A stretch of DNA of 64,000 nucleotides from Planctomycetaceae bacterium. Lineage in GTDB: Bacteria > Planctomycetota > Planctomycetia > Pirellulales > Pirellulaceae. The notes under the pieces were generated by a model that did not search any database, was not told the origin of the DNA, and was given only the letters and a program-made list of their open reading frames with translations. The position numbers were made by a program, and so were the translations under genes. Location of the stretch: positions 3,596,001 to 3,660,000 of the forward strand of contig JACKHM010000001.1 of the NCBI GenBank assembly GCA_020638995.1, read 5' to 3'. Below, piece after piece: positions 8,664 to 18,180 of this stretch (position 1 is the first letter of the stretch; the number at the start of each line of letters is the position of its first letter).

Positions 8664-10817
8664 ATGAATCACATACAACATTCTCAGCAGAGCTTGGGCC
8701 GTGCCCGTTGGCTTATTCTGTGGGCCCAGCCGACATTTCTACTCTTGCTAATTGCTGACGTTGCAACCGCGCAAACTTCGTATCCAATGCTCATGAGCCT
8801 GAAACCGGTGGCAGCACAGGTTGGCCAGATTTCCGAGCATACCCTCAAATCCCGTTACACCATGCTCGGTGCCTACGACGTGATCGTCACGGGCGAAGGT
8901 GTCAAAGGAGAGATCATACCGCCCGAGATCAAGGAAGGCGAGAAACCAAATCTTCAGGAGATCAAAATTCGGTTCGATGTGGCCAGCGATGCATTGCCGG
9001 GCGTGCGAGATTTTCGGATCGGCACTCCTACAGGCGTGAGTACACTAGGCCAGCTAGTGATTGCTGCTGACGCAGTCGCGCAGGAAGTAGGTGCGAACGA
9101 TACGCGGGACAAAGCAAATGCGATTACATTGCCTGCCACGGTGTGCGGTGCGATTGAGAAGGCAGAAGACGTTGATTACTTCAAGTTTACAGTCGAAGCA
9201 GGCCAAACGCTCAGCTTTCACGTCCGTTCGCAGCGGTTGCAAGACCGCATTCATGACTTACAGCAGCACGTCGATCCGATTCTCTCGATTCGCGACGGCA
9301 ATGGCACAACGCTCGTAGCTTCCGACAACTACTTCTTTGCCGATCCCTATTTGCACTATCAGTTCAAACACGCGGGCGAGTATTTCTTAGAGATTCGAGA
9401 TGTGCGTTACCAAGGCAACCAGTATTGGGAGTATGCCATCGAAGTACATGATCGCCCGTTCATTACCAATGTTCACCCCATGGCCGTGGGGCGGGGACAG
9501 CAGACCAAGTTCGAGTTCGTCGGGTACCAATTACCCGAGCAGCACGACGCCTTTGTCAGCATCCCGCTCAACAAACCAACCGGCGCACAGTGGTGGGAAC
9601 TGCCATTGGGTGAGTCCGTCACAAATCCGACACCCGTCGTCGTCAGCGATTTGCCGGTCGTCACCGAGCGTGATTTGGAGAACAACACGCCGGAGACGGC
9701 GCAATACGTGTCGCTGCCCGTGGGAATTACGGGACGCATCGAATCCGAGAGCGACATCGATTGTTATTCATTCGCCGCGATGAAAGGTGAGCGTTTCAGC
9801 TTTGAAGTGATCGCCCGTCGTCAACAATCTGCTATCGATTCACATCTGCGAATACTAGACGCGACCGGTAAGCAACTGACGCTGAACGACGACATGCGGA
9901 TCGGTAAACGGAATTTCTCAGATTCGCTAATCGAAAACTGGACGGCACCCGCGGACGGCACATTCGCGATCGAGATCCGGGATCTGCATCTACGGGGTGG
10001 AGCGGATTTTGTCTACTTTGTCCGCGCAACGCGCAGCCTGCCAAGCTTCGATTTGTTTGTCGACACAGATAAAACTCAATTAACTCCGGGAACTGGCGGT
10101 GTGATTTTTGTCCGAGCAGAGCGGAAGAACGGTTTCACCGGTGAAATTCAACTCGGCATTGAAGGTCTGCCAACCGGGGTAGAAGCGTCGTGTGGCCGCA
10201 TTCTTTCGGATAAAGGTCAGGATGGTTGTGTCGTGCTGACCGCTGCTGCTGACGCCAAGATGTCGCTCGCCAATGTCCGGATCTCCGGTCACGCGACGCA
10301 CATCTTCGATGGCGGTGATCCGTTGCAGATTGAAGCATTTGCGCTGCCCTACCAGGAAACTTATCAGCCCGGCGGTGGACGCGGCCATTGGCCGGCCGAG
10401 ATGCATACGATTTCAATCGGCGAATCCAGCGACATCCTGGGAGTGGCGTTGAGCGAGTACGATGTCAGGCTCAAACCAGGAGAGTCGAAGAAAATCGACA
10501 TCAAAATCGAACGCGCCGAAGGATTTGACAAGAATGTTACGCTCGATGTGACTTACAACCATCTGAGTAGCGTCTACGGCGATTCCTTGCCCAAGGGCGT
10601 GACACTCGATAAGCCCAAGAGCAAGACATTGCTGACGGGCAAGACGGCTGAAGGGCACATAACACTAACCGCCACAAAGGATGCCGCGCCTGTCGAGCGG
10701 CAACAGATCTGCGTGATGGCGAATGTGTCGTTGAATTTCGTGATGAAGGCAACTTACGCATCGAAACCGCTGTTCGTTTCTGTCGAGGCGTCCGAACCCG
10801 AAAGTGAAAAGAAATGA
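8664..10817 (+). CDS. Exported protein with two PPC (pre-peptidase C-terminal) domains
   Basis: A 717-residue protein with an N-terminal hydrophobic signal (ILWAQPTFLLLLIADVATA). PPC-type beta-sandwich domains lie at about residues 150-250 (EDVDYFKFTVEAGQTLSFHV) and 345-455 (SDIDCYSFAAMKGERFSFEV). The C-terminal half holds further beta-rich segments and no recognisable enzyme core. It starts 15 bp after the upstream DUF1549/1553 gene and overlaps the next gene by four bases (ATGA), so it is co-translated with both. Such proteins commonly accompany DUF1549/1553 genes in Planctomycetes. A structural or ligand-binding role outside the cytoplasm is inferred. Confidence 0.75.
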   Translation: MNHIQHSQQSLGRARWLILWAQPTFLLLLIADVATAQTSYPMLMSLKPVAAQVGQISEHTLKSRYTMLGAYDVIVTGEGVKGEIIPPEIKEGEKPNLQEIKIRFDVASDALPGVRDFRIGTPTGVSTLGQLVIAADAVAQEVGANDTRDKANAITLPATVCGAIEKAEDVDYFKFTVEAGQTLSFHVRSQRLQDRIHDLQQHVDPILSIRDGNGTTLVASDNYFFADPYLHYQFKHAGEYFLEIRDVRYQGNQYWEYAIEVHDRPFITNVHPMAVGRGQQTKFEFVGYQLPEQHDAFVSIPLNKPTGAQWWELPLGESVTNPTPVVVSDLPVVTERDLENNTPETAQYVSLPVGITGRIESESDIDCYSFAAMKGERFSFEVIARRQQSAIDSHLRILDATGKQLTLNDDMRIGKRNFSDSLIENWTAPADGTFAIEIRDLHLRGGADFVYFVRATRSLPSFDLFVDTDKTQLTPGTGGVIFVRAERKNGFTGEIQLGIEGLPTGVEASCGRILSDKGQDGCVVLTAAADAKMSLANVRISGHATHIFDGGDPLQIEAFALPYQETYQPGGGRGHWPAEMHTISIGESSDILGVALSEYDVRLKPGESKKIDIKIERAEGFDKNVTLDVTYNHLSSVYGDSLPKGVTLDKPKSKTLLTGKTAEGHITLTATKDAAPVERQQICVMANVSLNFVMKATYASKPLFVSVEASEPESEKK

Positions 10818-12172
10818 TTGCACCCGTCAGGATTTTCGTAGTCACTTACGCCCTCGCTCTGATGACACACACGGCAATCGCCGATGAAGTTCGCATTGCA
10901 ACTTTCAAGGTGGATGCCACGCCAGCGATTGGAACTCCCGTCGCGTATGCCCCGGTGCGTGAGATTCTCGATCCGCTCAGCGCCCGCGGCCTCGTATTGC
11001 TGGGCGCCGACAATCCGGTCGTTCTGTGTGCCGTTGATTGGATTGGGATCGCCAATGATGGCTACGATGCTTGGCGGACAAAGCTCGCCGAGGCGGCTGG
11101 TACGACTCCGGATCATGTGGCGGTCCATACACTACATCAGCATGACGGCGCGCGGTGTGATTTTGACACCGAGCGACTACTCGCCGAGCGGGGCCTGGGC
11201 GGCAGGCACTTCGACAATGGTTTTTTGCACAAAACCATCGACGCCGCCGCAGCCGCAATACGCGAAGCTTTAAAACATCCGACGACGGTGACTCACATCG
11301 GAGTCGGCAAGGCGAGAGTCGAGAAGGTGGCGTCCAATAGGCGAATTCTTGGCGATGACGGAAAGGTACAGATTGTTCGCTGGAGTAAGACTACGGACCC
11401 GGCTGCGATCGCTGCTCCCGAAGGCACCATAGATCCGTATTTGCGATTAATTAGCTTTTGGAACGACCAGACGCCCATCGCATCGCTGACGTATTACACG
11501 ACGCATCCGCAAAGTTATTACGGCGATGGAGATGTTACTTCCGAATTCATCGGCCTGGGACGAGCGGCCAGAGAGCAATCGCTGCCCGATGTCGCTCACA
11601 TCCACTTCAACGGCGCGAGCGGGAACGTGACAGCAGGCAAGTACAACGACGGTTCGCATGAAATGCGACCTATCCTGGCATCTCGCATAGAGCGGGGAAT
11701 GCAGCAAGCATGGGAAGCTACCGCCAAACATCCGATTACGGTCGCTGATGTCGAGTGGCGTGTCGAATCCGTCAAGCTCCCCGCGGCCGCGCATCTCGAC
11801 GAGGCCAAGTTGACGGCATTACTTGACGACGACAAGACACCTGCCGCGACGCGTCTTAACGCAGCGTCGCACTTAGCTTGGTTGAAGCGGAACCGAAGCG
11901 GTATGAAGATCGACACGAGTTGCCTCCGAATTGGCAATGTTTATGTGGTCCACATGCCGGGCGAATTGTTCGTCGAGTACCAACTCGCGGCCCAAGCGAT
12001 GCGGCCCGATGATACCGTATGCATGGCGGCTTACGGGGATTACGGTCCCGGCTATATCGGCACCGAGATTGCTTACGGGCAAGGCGGCTACGAGACCAGC
12101 GAGCGGGCATCTCGCGTCGCGCCCCAAGTCGAAGGCGTACTCACGAAAGCGTTACAAACACTGCTGCGGTAG
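10814..12172 (+). CDS. Exported ceramidase-like hydrolase
   Basis: A 452-residue protein with a signal peptide (VTYALALMTHTAIA). It resembles the neutral/alkaline non-lysosomal ceramidase N-terminal domain as found in planctomycete proteins of unknown substrate. Possible metal ligands and active-site groups are in VAVHTLHQHDGARCD, YYTTHPQSYYGDGDV and IHFNGASGNVTAGKYND. It is shorter than true ceramidases and lacks their C-terminal domain, so an amide or ester bond in a sugar or lipid is possible but unproven. The ATG overlaps the stop of the PPC gene, and the FAD oxidoreductase begins six bases after its stop. Confidence 0.6.
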   Translation: MIAPVRIFVVTYALALMTHTAIADEVRIATFKVDATPAIGTPVAYAPVREILDPLSARGLVLLGADNPVVLCAVDWIGIANDGYDAWRTKLAEAAGTTPDHVAVHTLHQHDGARCDFDTERLLAERGLGGRHFDNGFLHKTIDAAAAAIREALKHPTTVTHIGVGKARVEKVASNRRILGDDGKVQIVRWSKTTDPAAIAAPEGTIDPYLRLISFWNDQTPIASLTYYTTHPQSYYGDGDVTSEFIGLGRAAREQSLPDVAHIHFNGASGNVTAGKYNDGSHEMRPILASRIERGMQQAWEATAKHPITVADVEWRVESVKLPAAAHLDEAKLTALLDDDKTPAATRLNAASHLAWLKRNRSGMKIDTSCLRIGNVYVVHMPGELFVEYQLAAQAMRPDDTVCMAAYGDYGPGYIGTEIAYGQGGYETSERASRVAPQVEGVLTKALQTLLR

Positions 12173-12177
12173 CCGCA

Positions 12178-14076
12178 ATGCCAGTAGACACCCACAAGCT
12201 CGATTGTGACGTGTTGATAGCAGGGGGCGGACCCGCGGGGGTTCCTTGCGCATTGGCGGCCGCGCGATCGGGTGTGAAGGTAATCTTGTGTCACGACCGA
12301 CCCGTGTTGGGCGGCAACGCATCGAGTGAAGTTCGGATGCATATCGTCGGCGCGAATGGCACGGGCAGCTTTGATCGGGGACGTGAATTGGAAACGGAAG
12401 CACGCGAAGGCGGAATCATTGAAGAGATTCGCTTGGAAGCTTGTGTCCGAAATCCACAGCGATCGGCTTCGATGTTTGACTTGATCCTCTATGACATGTG
12501 TCGCGCTGAACCGAATCTTTCCGTACTGCTGAACACATCGGTCGTCGCTGCTGAAATGGCGATCGGCGCCATAGATCGAATTGAGAGCGTAATCGCTGAA
12601 CGCCCTAGCACCCAAGATCGCTTTCGCGTTTCGGCAAAAGTGTTCGTCGATTGCACCGGAGATGGTCGACTGGGAGTCGAAGCCGGCGCGGCTTTTATGG
12701 AAGGTCGCGAAAGTCGGGAGCAATTCGGGGAATCGTTAGCGAGAGAAACGGCGGACAACTCTAGGCTTGGTTCGACGATTTTGCTGCAGGCCCGTAAGCA
12801 CGACAGACCGATGCCGTTCAGTGCTCCGTCGTGGGTCAGGCAATTCAGCCGCGAAGATCTGAAACTCCGTCTGTATGCTTTTCCCGGCGAAGAGACCCCT
12901 ACTCACGAGTACGGATTCTGGTGGGCCGAGTGGGGAGGAACGCTCGACACCGTGAAAGACAACGAGATGATTCGCGATGAACTTCTCGCGATCACGTTGG
13001 GGATCTGGGACCACATCAAAAATGGACCGATTGGTGAGGCCGCGGATTGCAATTCGTTCGACGCGGCAAACTGGGCACTTGACTGGGTAGGATTTTTGCC
13101 CGGAAAGCGAGAAAGTCGCCGATTCATTGGACAGCATATATTGACTGAACAAGATGTGATGCAGTCTCGGGAGTTCCCCGATGCCATCGCCTATGGCGGC
13201 TGGTCACTCGACTTGCACCCGCCGGAGGGAATTGACGCACCCGAGCAAGCACCTTGTACTCAGCATCACGTTCCCTGGCTGTATGACATTCCGCTCCGGT
13301 GTTGTGTGGCTCGCGATGTTTGCAACTTGATGTTTGCGGGACGCAACATCTCTGCAACTCATGTCGCATTCTCTTCGACGCGTGTCATGGCCACGTGTGC
13401 CGTGATCGGTCAGGGTGTCGGAACGGCCGCCGCGTACGCAGCATCACGAGCGTGCGAACCGATGCTGCTATGGGAGAGTTCCGAGCATATGTCATGGATT
13501 CAACAGCGACTATTGCGAGACGACGCCTACTTAATCGGGCATCGCAATTCAGAGAGAAGCGATCTGGCGCGGCGAGCTCGCATTACGGCCTCGAGTTACC
13601 AGTCCGGAGGCGAAGCGACGAATGTCGTTACGGGGCAAACTCGCGCCGTACACGGCGCCCGCGGCGCCCCGTCCGGTCGCAACTACTTCGGTAGCCACCG
13701 TTGGATGTCCGATCCCGAACAAGGCTTGCCCGCGTGGATTCAACTCGAGTGGGATTCGCCCGAGAAGATTGACGAGATCCAGCTTGCCTTCGACACTGGC
13801 CTGCATCGACATCTAACCTTGAGTCAGCATAACGGCTACACCACCCGCATGTGTTGGGGAGTTCCTCAGCCTGAGACCGTGCTGGACTATCAGGTGGCAG
13901 TACGCACGGAGCAAGGCTGGAAAGCGCTTGCCAATATCACGGGAAACTATCAACGAGTTCGTCGCCACAGATTAGCCCCCACGGTAAAGGCATTCGCCAT
14001 ACGGATCACGATTACTGCGACCGGCGGCTTAGATCACGCAAGAGTGTGCGAGTTGCGTGTCCAGCGAGCTGAATGA
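12178..14076 (+). CDS. FAD-dependent oxidoreductase with a discoidin-like C-terminal domain
   Basis: A 632-residue protein starting at the ATG at 12178, just after the ceramidase-like gene; the longer open frame upstream overlaps that gene and is unlikely. Residues 10-45 form a Rossmann dinucleotide site (DVLIAGGGPAGVPCALAAA) of the FAD_oxidored type. FVDCTGDGRLGVEAGA and CCVARDVCNLMFAGRNISAT are further FAD-binding signatures. Residues from about 510 resemble an F5/8 (discoidin) carbohydrate-binding fold. No signal peptide is visible, unlike its three operon partners. It probably oxidises a sugar or related polyol; the substrate is unknown. Confidence 0.8.
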   Translation: MPVDTHKLDCDVLIAGGGPAGVPCALAAARSGVKVILCHDRPVLGGNASSEVRMHIVGANGTGSFDRGRELETEAREGGIIEEIRLEACVRNPQRSASMFDLILYDMCRAEPNLSVLLNTSVVAAEMAIGAIDRIESVIAERPSTQDRFRVSAKVFVDCTGDGRLGVEAGAAFMEGRESREQFGESLARETADNSRLGSTILLQARKHDRPMPFSAPSWVRQFSREDLKLRLYAFPGEETPTHEYGFWWAEWGGTLDTVKDNEMIRDELLAITLGIWDHIKNGPIGEAADCNSFDAANWALDWVGFLPGKRESRRFIGQHILTEQDVMQSREFPDAIAYGGWSLDLHPPEGIDAPEQAPCTQHHVPWLYDIPLRCCVARDVCNLMFAGRNISATHVAFSSTRVMATCAVIGQGVGTAAAYAASRACEPMLLWESSEHMSWIQQRLLRDDAYLIGHRNSERSDLARRARITASSYQSGGEATNVVTGQTRAVHGARGAPSGRNYFGSHRWMSDPEQGLPAWIQLEWDSPEKIDEIQLAFDTGLHRHLTLSQHNGYTTRMCWGVPQPETVLDYQVAVRTEQGWKALANITGNYQRVRRHRLAPTVKAFAIRITITATGGLDHARVCELRVQRAE

Positions 14077-14082
14077 AGACCG

Positions 14083-17000
14083 CTATTTGTTGTCCTCCGA
14101 GAATTGCTCACTCCGGGAAGGTGTGGCGGAACGGTTTGCTGCCTCGCGGTCAACAGTAGGCGAACCACGCTGGCCGTTCCGTTCGGAATCGCCCCACCTA
14201 TCTTGAGGCAGATACTTGTGCATGCTGGCAGTCGCCTCTGCGGCAGCGGCTTCGTCGCCCAACTCAGAACAGATCGTCGCTAGCCGCTTGTAAGAAAAAC
14301 CGACTGCCATGTAGTGTCGTGGGTCCGCATCAGCGTAGCTTGCCAACCTGTCGACCCACGTTTGAAGATTCTCGCGGGCCTTCAGCAACCACTCCACGCG
14401 GGGCTCTTCGCCAGCTTCCTTCGCCTTGCGAAATTGCTCAAGCAACGAGTCTGCATAAAGGTTCCTTGTGAACGCTGCTCGCATGATGTTGAACGAATCT
14501 GAGAGTTCGAACTCGCCGAGTGAGTCATAAAGTTGAATCGCGGCCAAAAAGTGAAGCTCGGCCTCCTGATGCCTACCCGCCGCATGTAGGCGGCTGGCAA
14601 GGCTCCGGTGAACTTCAAGCTCTGACAGTGCGTACTCAGGCACGCCTGGATGGTCTCGGTGCAATTCCTGAAGCAACGCCAGGGCAGTTGTGGCACGCGT
14701 TTTAATGTCAGCTAATTCCTCCGCGGTCGGACGCGTCCAAAACTCTCGTAAGCGTTTGACATATACGGTGCTGAGCGTAAACCGATAATCCGGGTTCTGA
14801 GGGTACCTCGCGACCAGATCTTCGAGGAGACTGATACTCTTGGCGATTGCCTCTGCCGATTGATCGGGATTTTGAAAACGCAAATGGCTGTGGCGTTCCG
14901 AGTAACACAGGGCCAGAAGCTGTTGATAGTCGGGCACCTGAAACTCGGCGTTCAGGTCTTCGAGCAACTCGACGGCCCGCCGAATCTTTTCTGCGTCGCG
15001 AGCGAATTCGCCAACACGGCCAAAGCCTTCGCCTGGACGAGTCTCTCCTTGGGGGCTTTTTCCGGGAGCACTCTTTCCATCTCGCCGTGAACCAGTTCGC
15101 TTGCCGTTCGGAGTTCCGAACCCGGGCCCCGGGCCCCGCCGCGCCAGCCCGTCGGAGCGATGCACGCTGAGAAATAAACTTCGAGCTAATTCATAGCGCA
15201 CTTCCGGAGGACACTCTTGAGCACAAATCGGCTCCAGAATGGACCGCGCATTGTCGAACGCCTCGCGCGCCAGGTCGGACTGACGCGCGCTCCGATGCAC
15301 TTCTCCCAGTTCATTGTAGATGCTGGCCAGTGCGGCCACTTGTTTCGGATTCGTCTTGCCGCCATCCGCAAGCTGTGAGTAGACAGCGATCGCTTGGCGG
15401 TACGCCTGTTCGGCTGGTCCGAATTGTCCAAGCCTGCGGCGAATATCGCCAACACGTCGATTCGCTTCAGCAATTCGTTGGCGAAATTCGTCCGTGTCAT
15501 CGCCCTGTTCGGCCAACTTGCGATAGAAGACGAGCATTTCATCGAGCAAAGCTGCGGCCTCGTCGGAAAGAACCGGTTGCGTGTTTACGTTGAAGTCCGC
15601 GCTCTCTTCGGTCTCGACAGCGAAGTCTTCGGGCGACACGTATCGGTGCGGCGCGAGTCGCTCAAAAATTTTGTCGAGCGCGTTCCACGCCAACTCCGAA
15701 GTGGCCTCGGCTTTGACGCGTTGTTGCTGCTCGCTGTTTCGAGCTGCCTCGGTCCGGAAGTAAGCGGTGGTGCTGACGACCGCGACAAGCAACAGGAGCG
15801 AGGCGGCAAGCCCCGAGAGCGTCGCGATGGCTGGATTACGTCGCGCCCAGCGGCGCACGCGTTCCGCAGCACTTGCACGACGAGCAAGAATTGGGCGATC
15901 GTCGAGGAATCGCTGTAGGTCATCCGCCAAATCAGACGCCGACTGGTACCGAGAATCTGGCTCCAACGCGATGGCCTTCAGAATGATTGTTTCTAGGTCC
16001 CGCGGTATCGAAGGGTTCTCGCGTCGAGGGTGATTTGGTTCCAATGCGCCCGATTCGTGGATGAAGCTGCGTTTCCGCTGCGCCTCGTCGAAAGCCGGTT
16101 TCAGCGTCAGCAACTCGTAAAGCGTTACGCCAAGGCTGTAAATATCGCTCCGAGCATCGGTCGCCCCTTGAAACTGTTCGGGAGCCATGTATCGCAAAGT
16201 TCCGACAATGTCGCCCGTACGGCTGACCTTGTCATGTTCCATCGCCTTTGCCAAGCCAAAGTCGGCGACCCAGACCGTGCCGCCCTCGTCGATCAACAAG
16301 TTGGCAGGCTTGATGTCTCTGTGCAGCGTTCCTTGACGATGAGCATAGTTCAACGCTCTGGCTACCTGCACTCCGATCCTGGCCACGCTTTGCCAGTAGG
16401 CTGTACCGAACCTCGTGGCTCCGACAACCGAATTGGTGTCGGCATTCGCGGGGCCGGCTACCTTAAGTTCCTCGGCAAGCACAAACGAGTCGTCAACAAG
16501 GATCGAATCGCCTTTGTCCGGAGCAATCGTTGTGATGGCAGCACGATTGCTGCCGGTTCCAGCACTGGGATGGCTGTTGGACTCACATTCCGAGCCCCAA
16601 GTGTCATCGACTTTTACAGGTAACCGGAGGTCACCCCGAACAAGCCCCATGGCCACGCTACTGATATTAGCAGCACGTTTGTCATAGGGCGACGACATTG
16701 CTCCGATATGCCCCACGGTGACCAGTTGCTTGAGCCGTGGAATCACTTCATCGAGACCCGCTCCGCGAATGATCTGCATGACGTAGTAGTGAAACCCGTC
16801 CTGCTCGCCGACTCCAAGAATCGGCACAATGTTCGTGTGATGCAGCCTCGCAGCTGTCTTTGCTTCGCGACGGAAACGCCGGAGGTGTTTGTCGTCCAGG
16901 AGCGACTGTTTGGGTAATACCTTTACCGCGACCCGACGTCCGAGAGACTCTTGCTCCGCCTCGTAGACGATTCCCATCCCGCCTCGACCGATCTCTCGAA

Positions 17001-17253
17001 CAATTCGTAAGTCGCCCAGCCGCTCGATTCTGGCAGGTCCGAGCGAGGCGCGACCATCGCTGGACACTTCCTTATCCAGTTTCAGATTCTCCATCGCCGC
17101 AATGGTTGGAAAGAGATCGCGAATCTGGTCGGCTAATTCCGGGTGGGCGAATGCGTATTCTTCGACAGTCGGCCGGTCGCCATCGCGGAGACGATCAATA
17201 AATTCCGCTGCTAGAAACTCGACTGGATCACGATCCACGGTGGGTTCAGCCAT
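14083..17253 (-). CDS. Membrane Ser/Thr protein kinase with TPR-like sensor region
   Basis: About 1056 residues from the ATG at 17253 (AAGGA-like site upstream). The kinase domain starts near residue 85: IGRGGMGIVYEAEQ (glycine loop), RRVAVKVL (Lys), TLHRDIKPANLLI (catalytic loop), VADFGLAK (DFG) and YMAPEQF. A non-conserved insert of about 120 residues separates the N and C lobes. One membrane span (IATLSGLAASLLLLVAVVS) follows, then a TPR-like helical region with a Gly/Arg/Pro-rich low-complexity stretch. The gene overlaps the end of its sigma factor gene by eight bases, a common planctomycete pairing, and presumably signals from outside to that regulon. Confidence 0.85.
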   Translation of the reverse strand: MAEPTVDRDPVEFLAAEFIDRLRDGDRPTVEEYAFAHPELADQIRDLFPTIAAMENLKLDKEVSSDGRASLGPARIERLGDLRIVREIGRGGMGIVYEAEQESLGRRVAVKVLPKQSLLDDKHLRRFRREAKTAARLHHTNIVPILGVGEQDGFHYYVMQIIRGAGLDEVIPRLKQLVTVGHIGAMSSPYDKRAANISSVAMGLVRGDLRLPVKVDDTWGSECESNSHPSAGTGSNRAAITTIAPDKGDSILVDDSFVLAEELKVAGPANADTNSVVGATRFGTAYWQSVARIGVQVARALNYAHRQGTLHRDIKPANLLIDEGGTVWVADFGLAKAMEHDKVSRTGDIVGTLRYMAPEQFQGATDARSDIYSLGVTLYELLTLKPAFDEAQRKRSFIHESGALEPNHPRRENPSIPRDLETIILKAIALEPDSRYQSASDLADDLQRFLDDRPILARRASAAERVRRWARRNPAIATLSGLAASLLLLVAVVSTTAYFRTEAARNSEQQQRVKAEATSELAWNALDKIFERLAPHRYVSPEDFAVETEESADFNVNTQPVLSDEAAALLDEMLVFYRKLAEQGDDTDEFRQRIAEANRRVGDIRRRLGQFGPAEQAYRQAIAVYSQLADGGKTNPKQVAALASIYNELGEVHRSARQSDLAREAFDNARSILEPICAQECPPEVRYELARSLFLSVHRSDGLARRGPGPGFGTPNGKRTGSRRDGKSAPGKSPQGETRPGEGFGRVGEFARDAEKIRRAVELLEDLNAEFQVPDYQQLLALCYSERHSHLRFQNPDQSAEAIAKSISLLEDLVARYPQNPDYRFTLSTVYVKRLREFWTRPTAEELADIKTRATTALALLQELHRDHPGVPEYALSELEVHRSLASRLHAAGRHQEAELHFLAAIQLYDSLGEFELSDSFNIMRAAFTRNLYADSLLEQFRKAKEAGEEPRVEWLLKARENLQTWVDRLASYADADPRHYMAVGFSYKRLATICSELGDEAAAAEATASMHKYLPQDRWGDSERNGQRGSPTVDREAANRSATPSRSEQFSEDNK

Positions 17254-17899
17254 GACCGCGTCCTTGAGAATCAAAGAAGCCTGGGACCCGCTTCAAAACA
17301 TCTTTCAAGCGTGAAACCGCTCGAACATACCGAATGCTCGCTGCCTTTTGTTGTATTCCGAGGGATTCCGCTACCTCGCTGTTCGTCAATTCTTCAAAGT
17401 GACGCAACGCGAGTACTTCTTGGTCGATCGGGTCCATCGTCTCTAGAGCTTCTTCCAACTGCCTTGTCATCTCGGCCTTCACTGCCGCCTGACTTGGTGA
17501 AGTCATCGCCCCTAGCAATTGAGCTGCCAGACAAACAGAAGTGGCTTGGGTATAGGCGGGGCGATTCATAGAAACTTCTCGTTCGGCGTTCCTCATCTTG
17601 GCACCTAGGTGCCGACGATGGATGTCGATCATCGTTTGACTCACTACCAGACGGAGCCACACAAAAAACGACTTCGACGGATCTTCAAGATAGTGATGGA
17701 TGCGCTGCGCAGCATCCAGGTAGGCCTCCTGAAGGATGTCATCTGCATCGACACGACCGCCCAACCGCCGGTCCAATCGGAAATTGACCATCCGCCATAG
17801 CCGATCACGGTGCTGCGAAAACAGCTCTGCGAGCGCACGCTCGTCTCCCTGTTTCAGCTGCTCTACAAGTTGCTCGTCGCGTCGTTCGCTGATGTTCAT
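17246..17899 (-). CDS. ECF-type sigma factor paired with the kinase
   Basis: A 217-residue sigma-70-family factor of the kinase-associated planctomycete type. Region 2 contains LWRMVNFRLDRRLGGRVDADDILQEAYLDAAQR, quoted here in part as VDADDILQEAYLDAA. Region 4 is near the end: MDPIDQEVLALRHFEELT and NSEVAESLGIQQKAASIRY. The ATG at 17899 is preferred because the upstream in-frame extension shows no sigma homology. The coding end overlaps the kinase start, implying coupled synthesis, and phosphorylation by the kinase is a plausible control. It is divergent from a second ECF sigma gene at 18181. Confidence 0.85.
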   Translation of the reverse strand: MNISERRDEQLVEQLKQGDERALAELFSQHRDRLWRMVNFRLDRRLGGRVDADDILQEAYLDAAQRIHHYLEDPSKSFFVWLRLVVSQTMIDIHRRHLGAKMRNAEREVSMNRPAYTQATSVCLAAQLLGAMTSPSQAAVKAEMTRQLEEALETMDPIDQEVLALRHFEELTNSEVAESLGIQQKAASIRYVRAVSRLKDVLKRVPGFFDSQGRGHG

Positions 17900-18180
17900 C
17901 CAAGACTCAATAACGGGAGGAAACCGTTTCAGTCTACAGATTTTCGCTCCGTGGTGACCAAGTGCCGAGCCCAGCTCAGTACATCCCTCCGGAGATGCAC
18001 ATTTGGCCGCGAAAAGAATATTTCCGATCGCAGTAGAAAATTCGTAACTGTTCCGTTTCATATCCTAACGCCCAACCGTGGCGGGCTGACAATTGGCCGA
18101 AGTAACTTCTGACATCTCGCCGCAAAGTATTCCATATTCATACCTTAACGTCCGACAATACCCCGAAGGCAACTCTCACA
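17900..18180. promoter_or_regulatory. Divergent intergenic region between two sigma genes, with a repeated motif
   Basis: This 281-bp gap must hold promoters for both sigma genes. Two copies of a related motif lie in the same orientation: TTCATATCCTAACGCCCAAC (18057-18076) and TTCATACCTTAACGTCCGAC (18140-18159). They agree at 16 of 20 positions and start 83 bp apart. The second copy is about 20 bp before the plus-strand ATG. They could be autoregulatory sigma or activator sites. No convincing housekeeping -35/-10 pair was found. Confidence 0.3.

Noticed and set aside
12019..12177. Extended N-terminus of the FAD oxidoreductase
   Set aside because: It overlaps the ceramidase-like gene; the Rossmann motif starts normally after the ATG at 12178.
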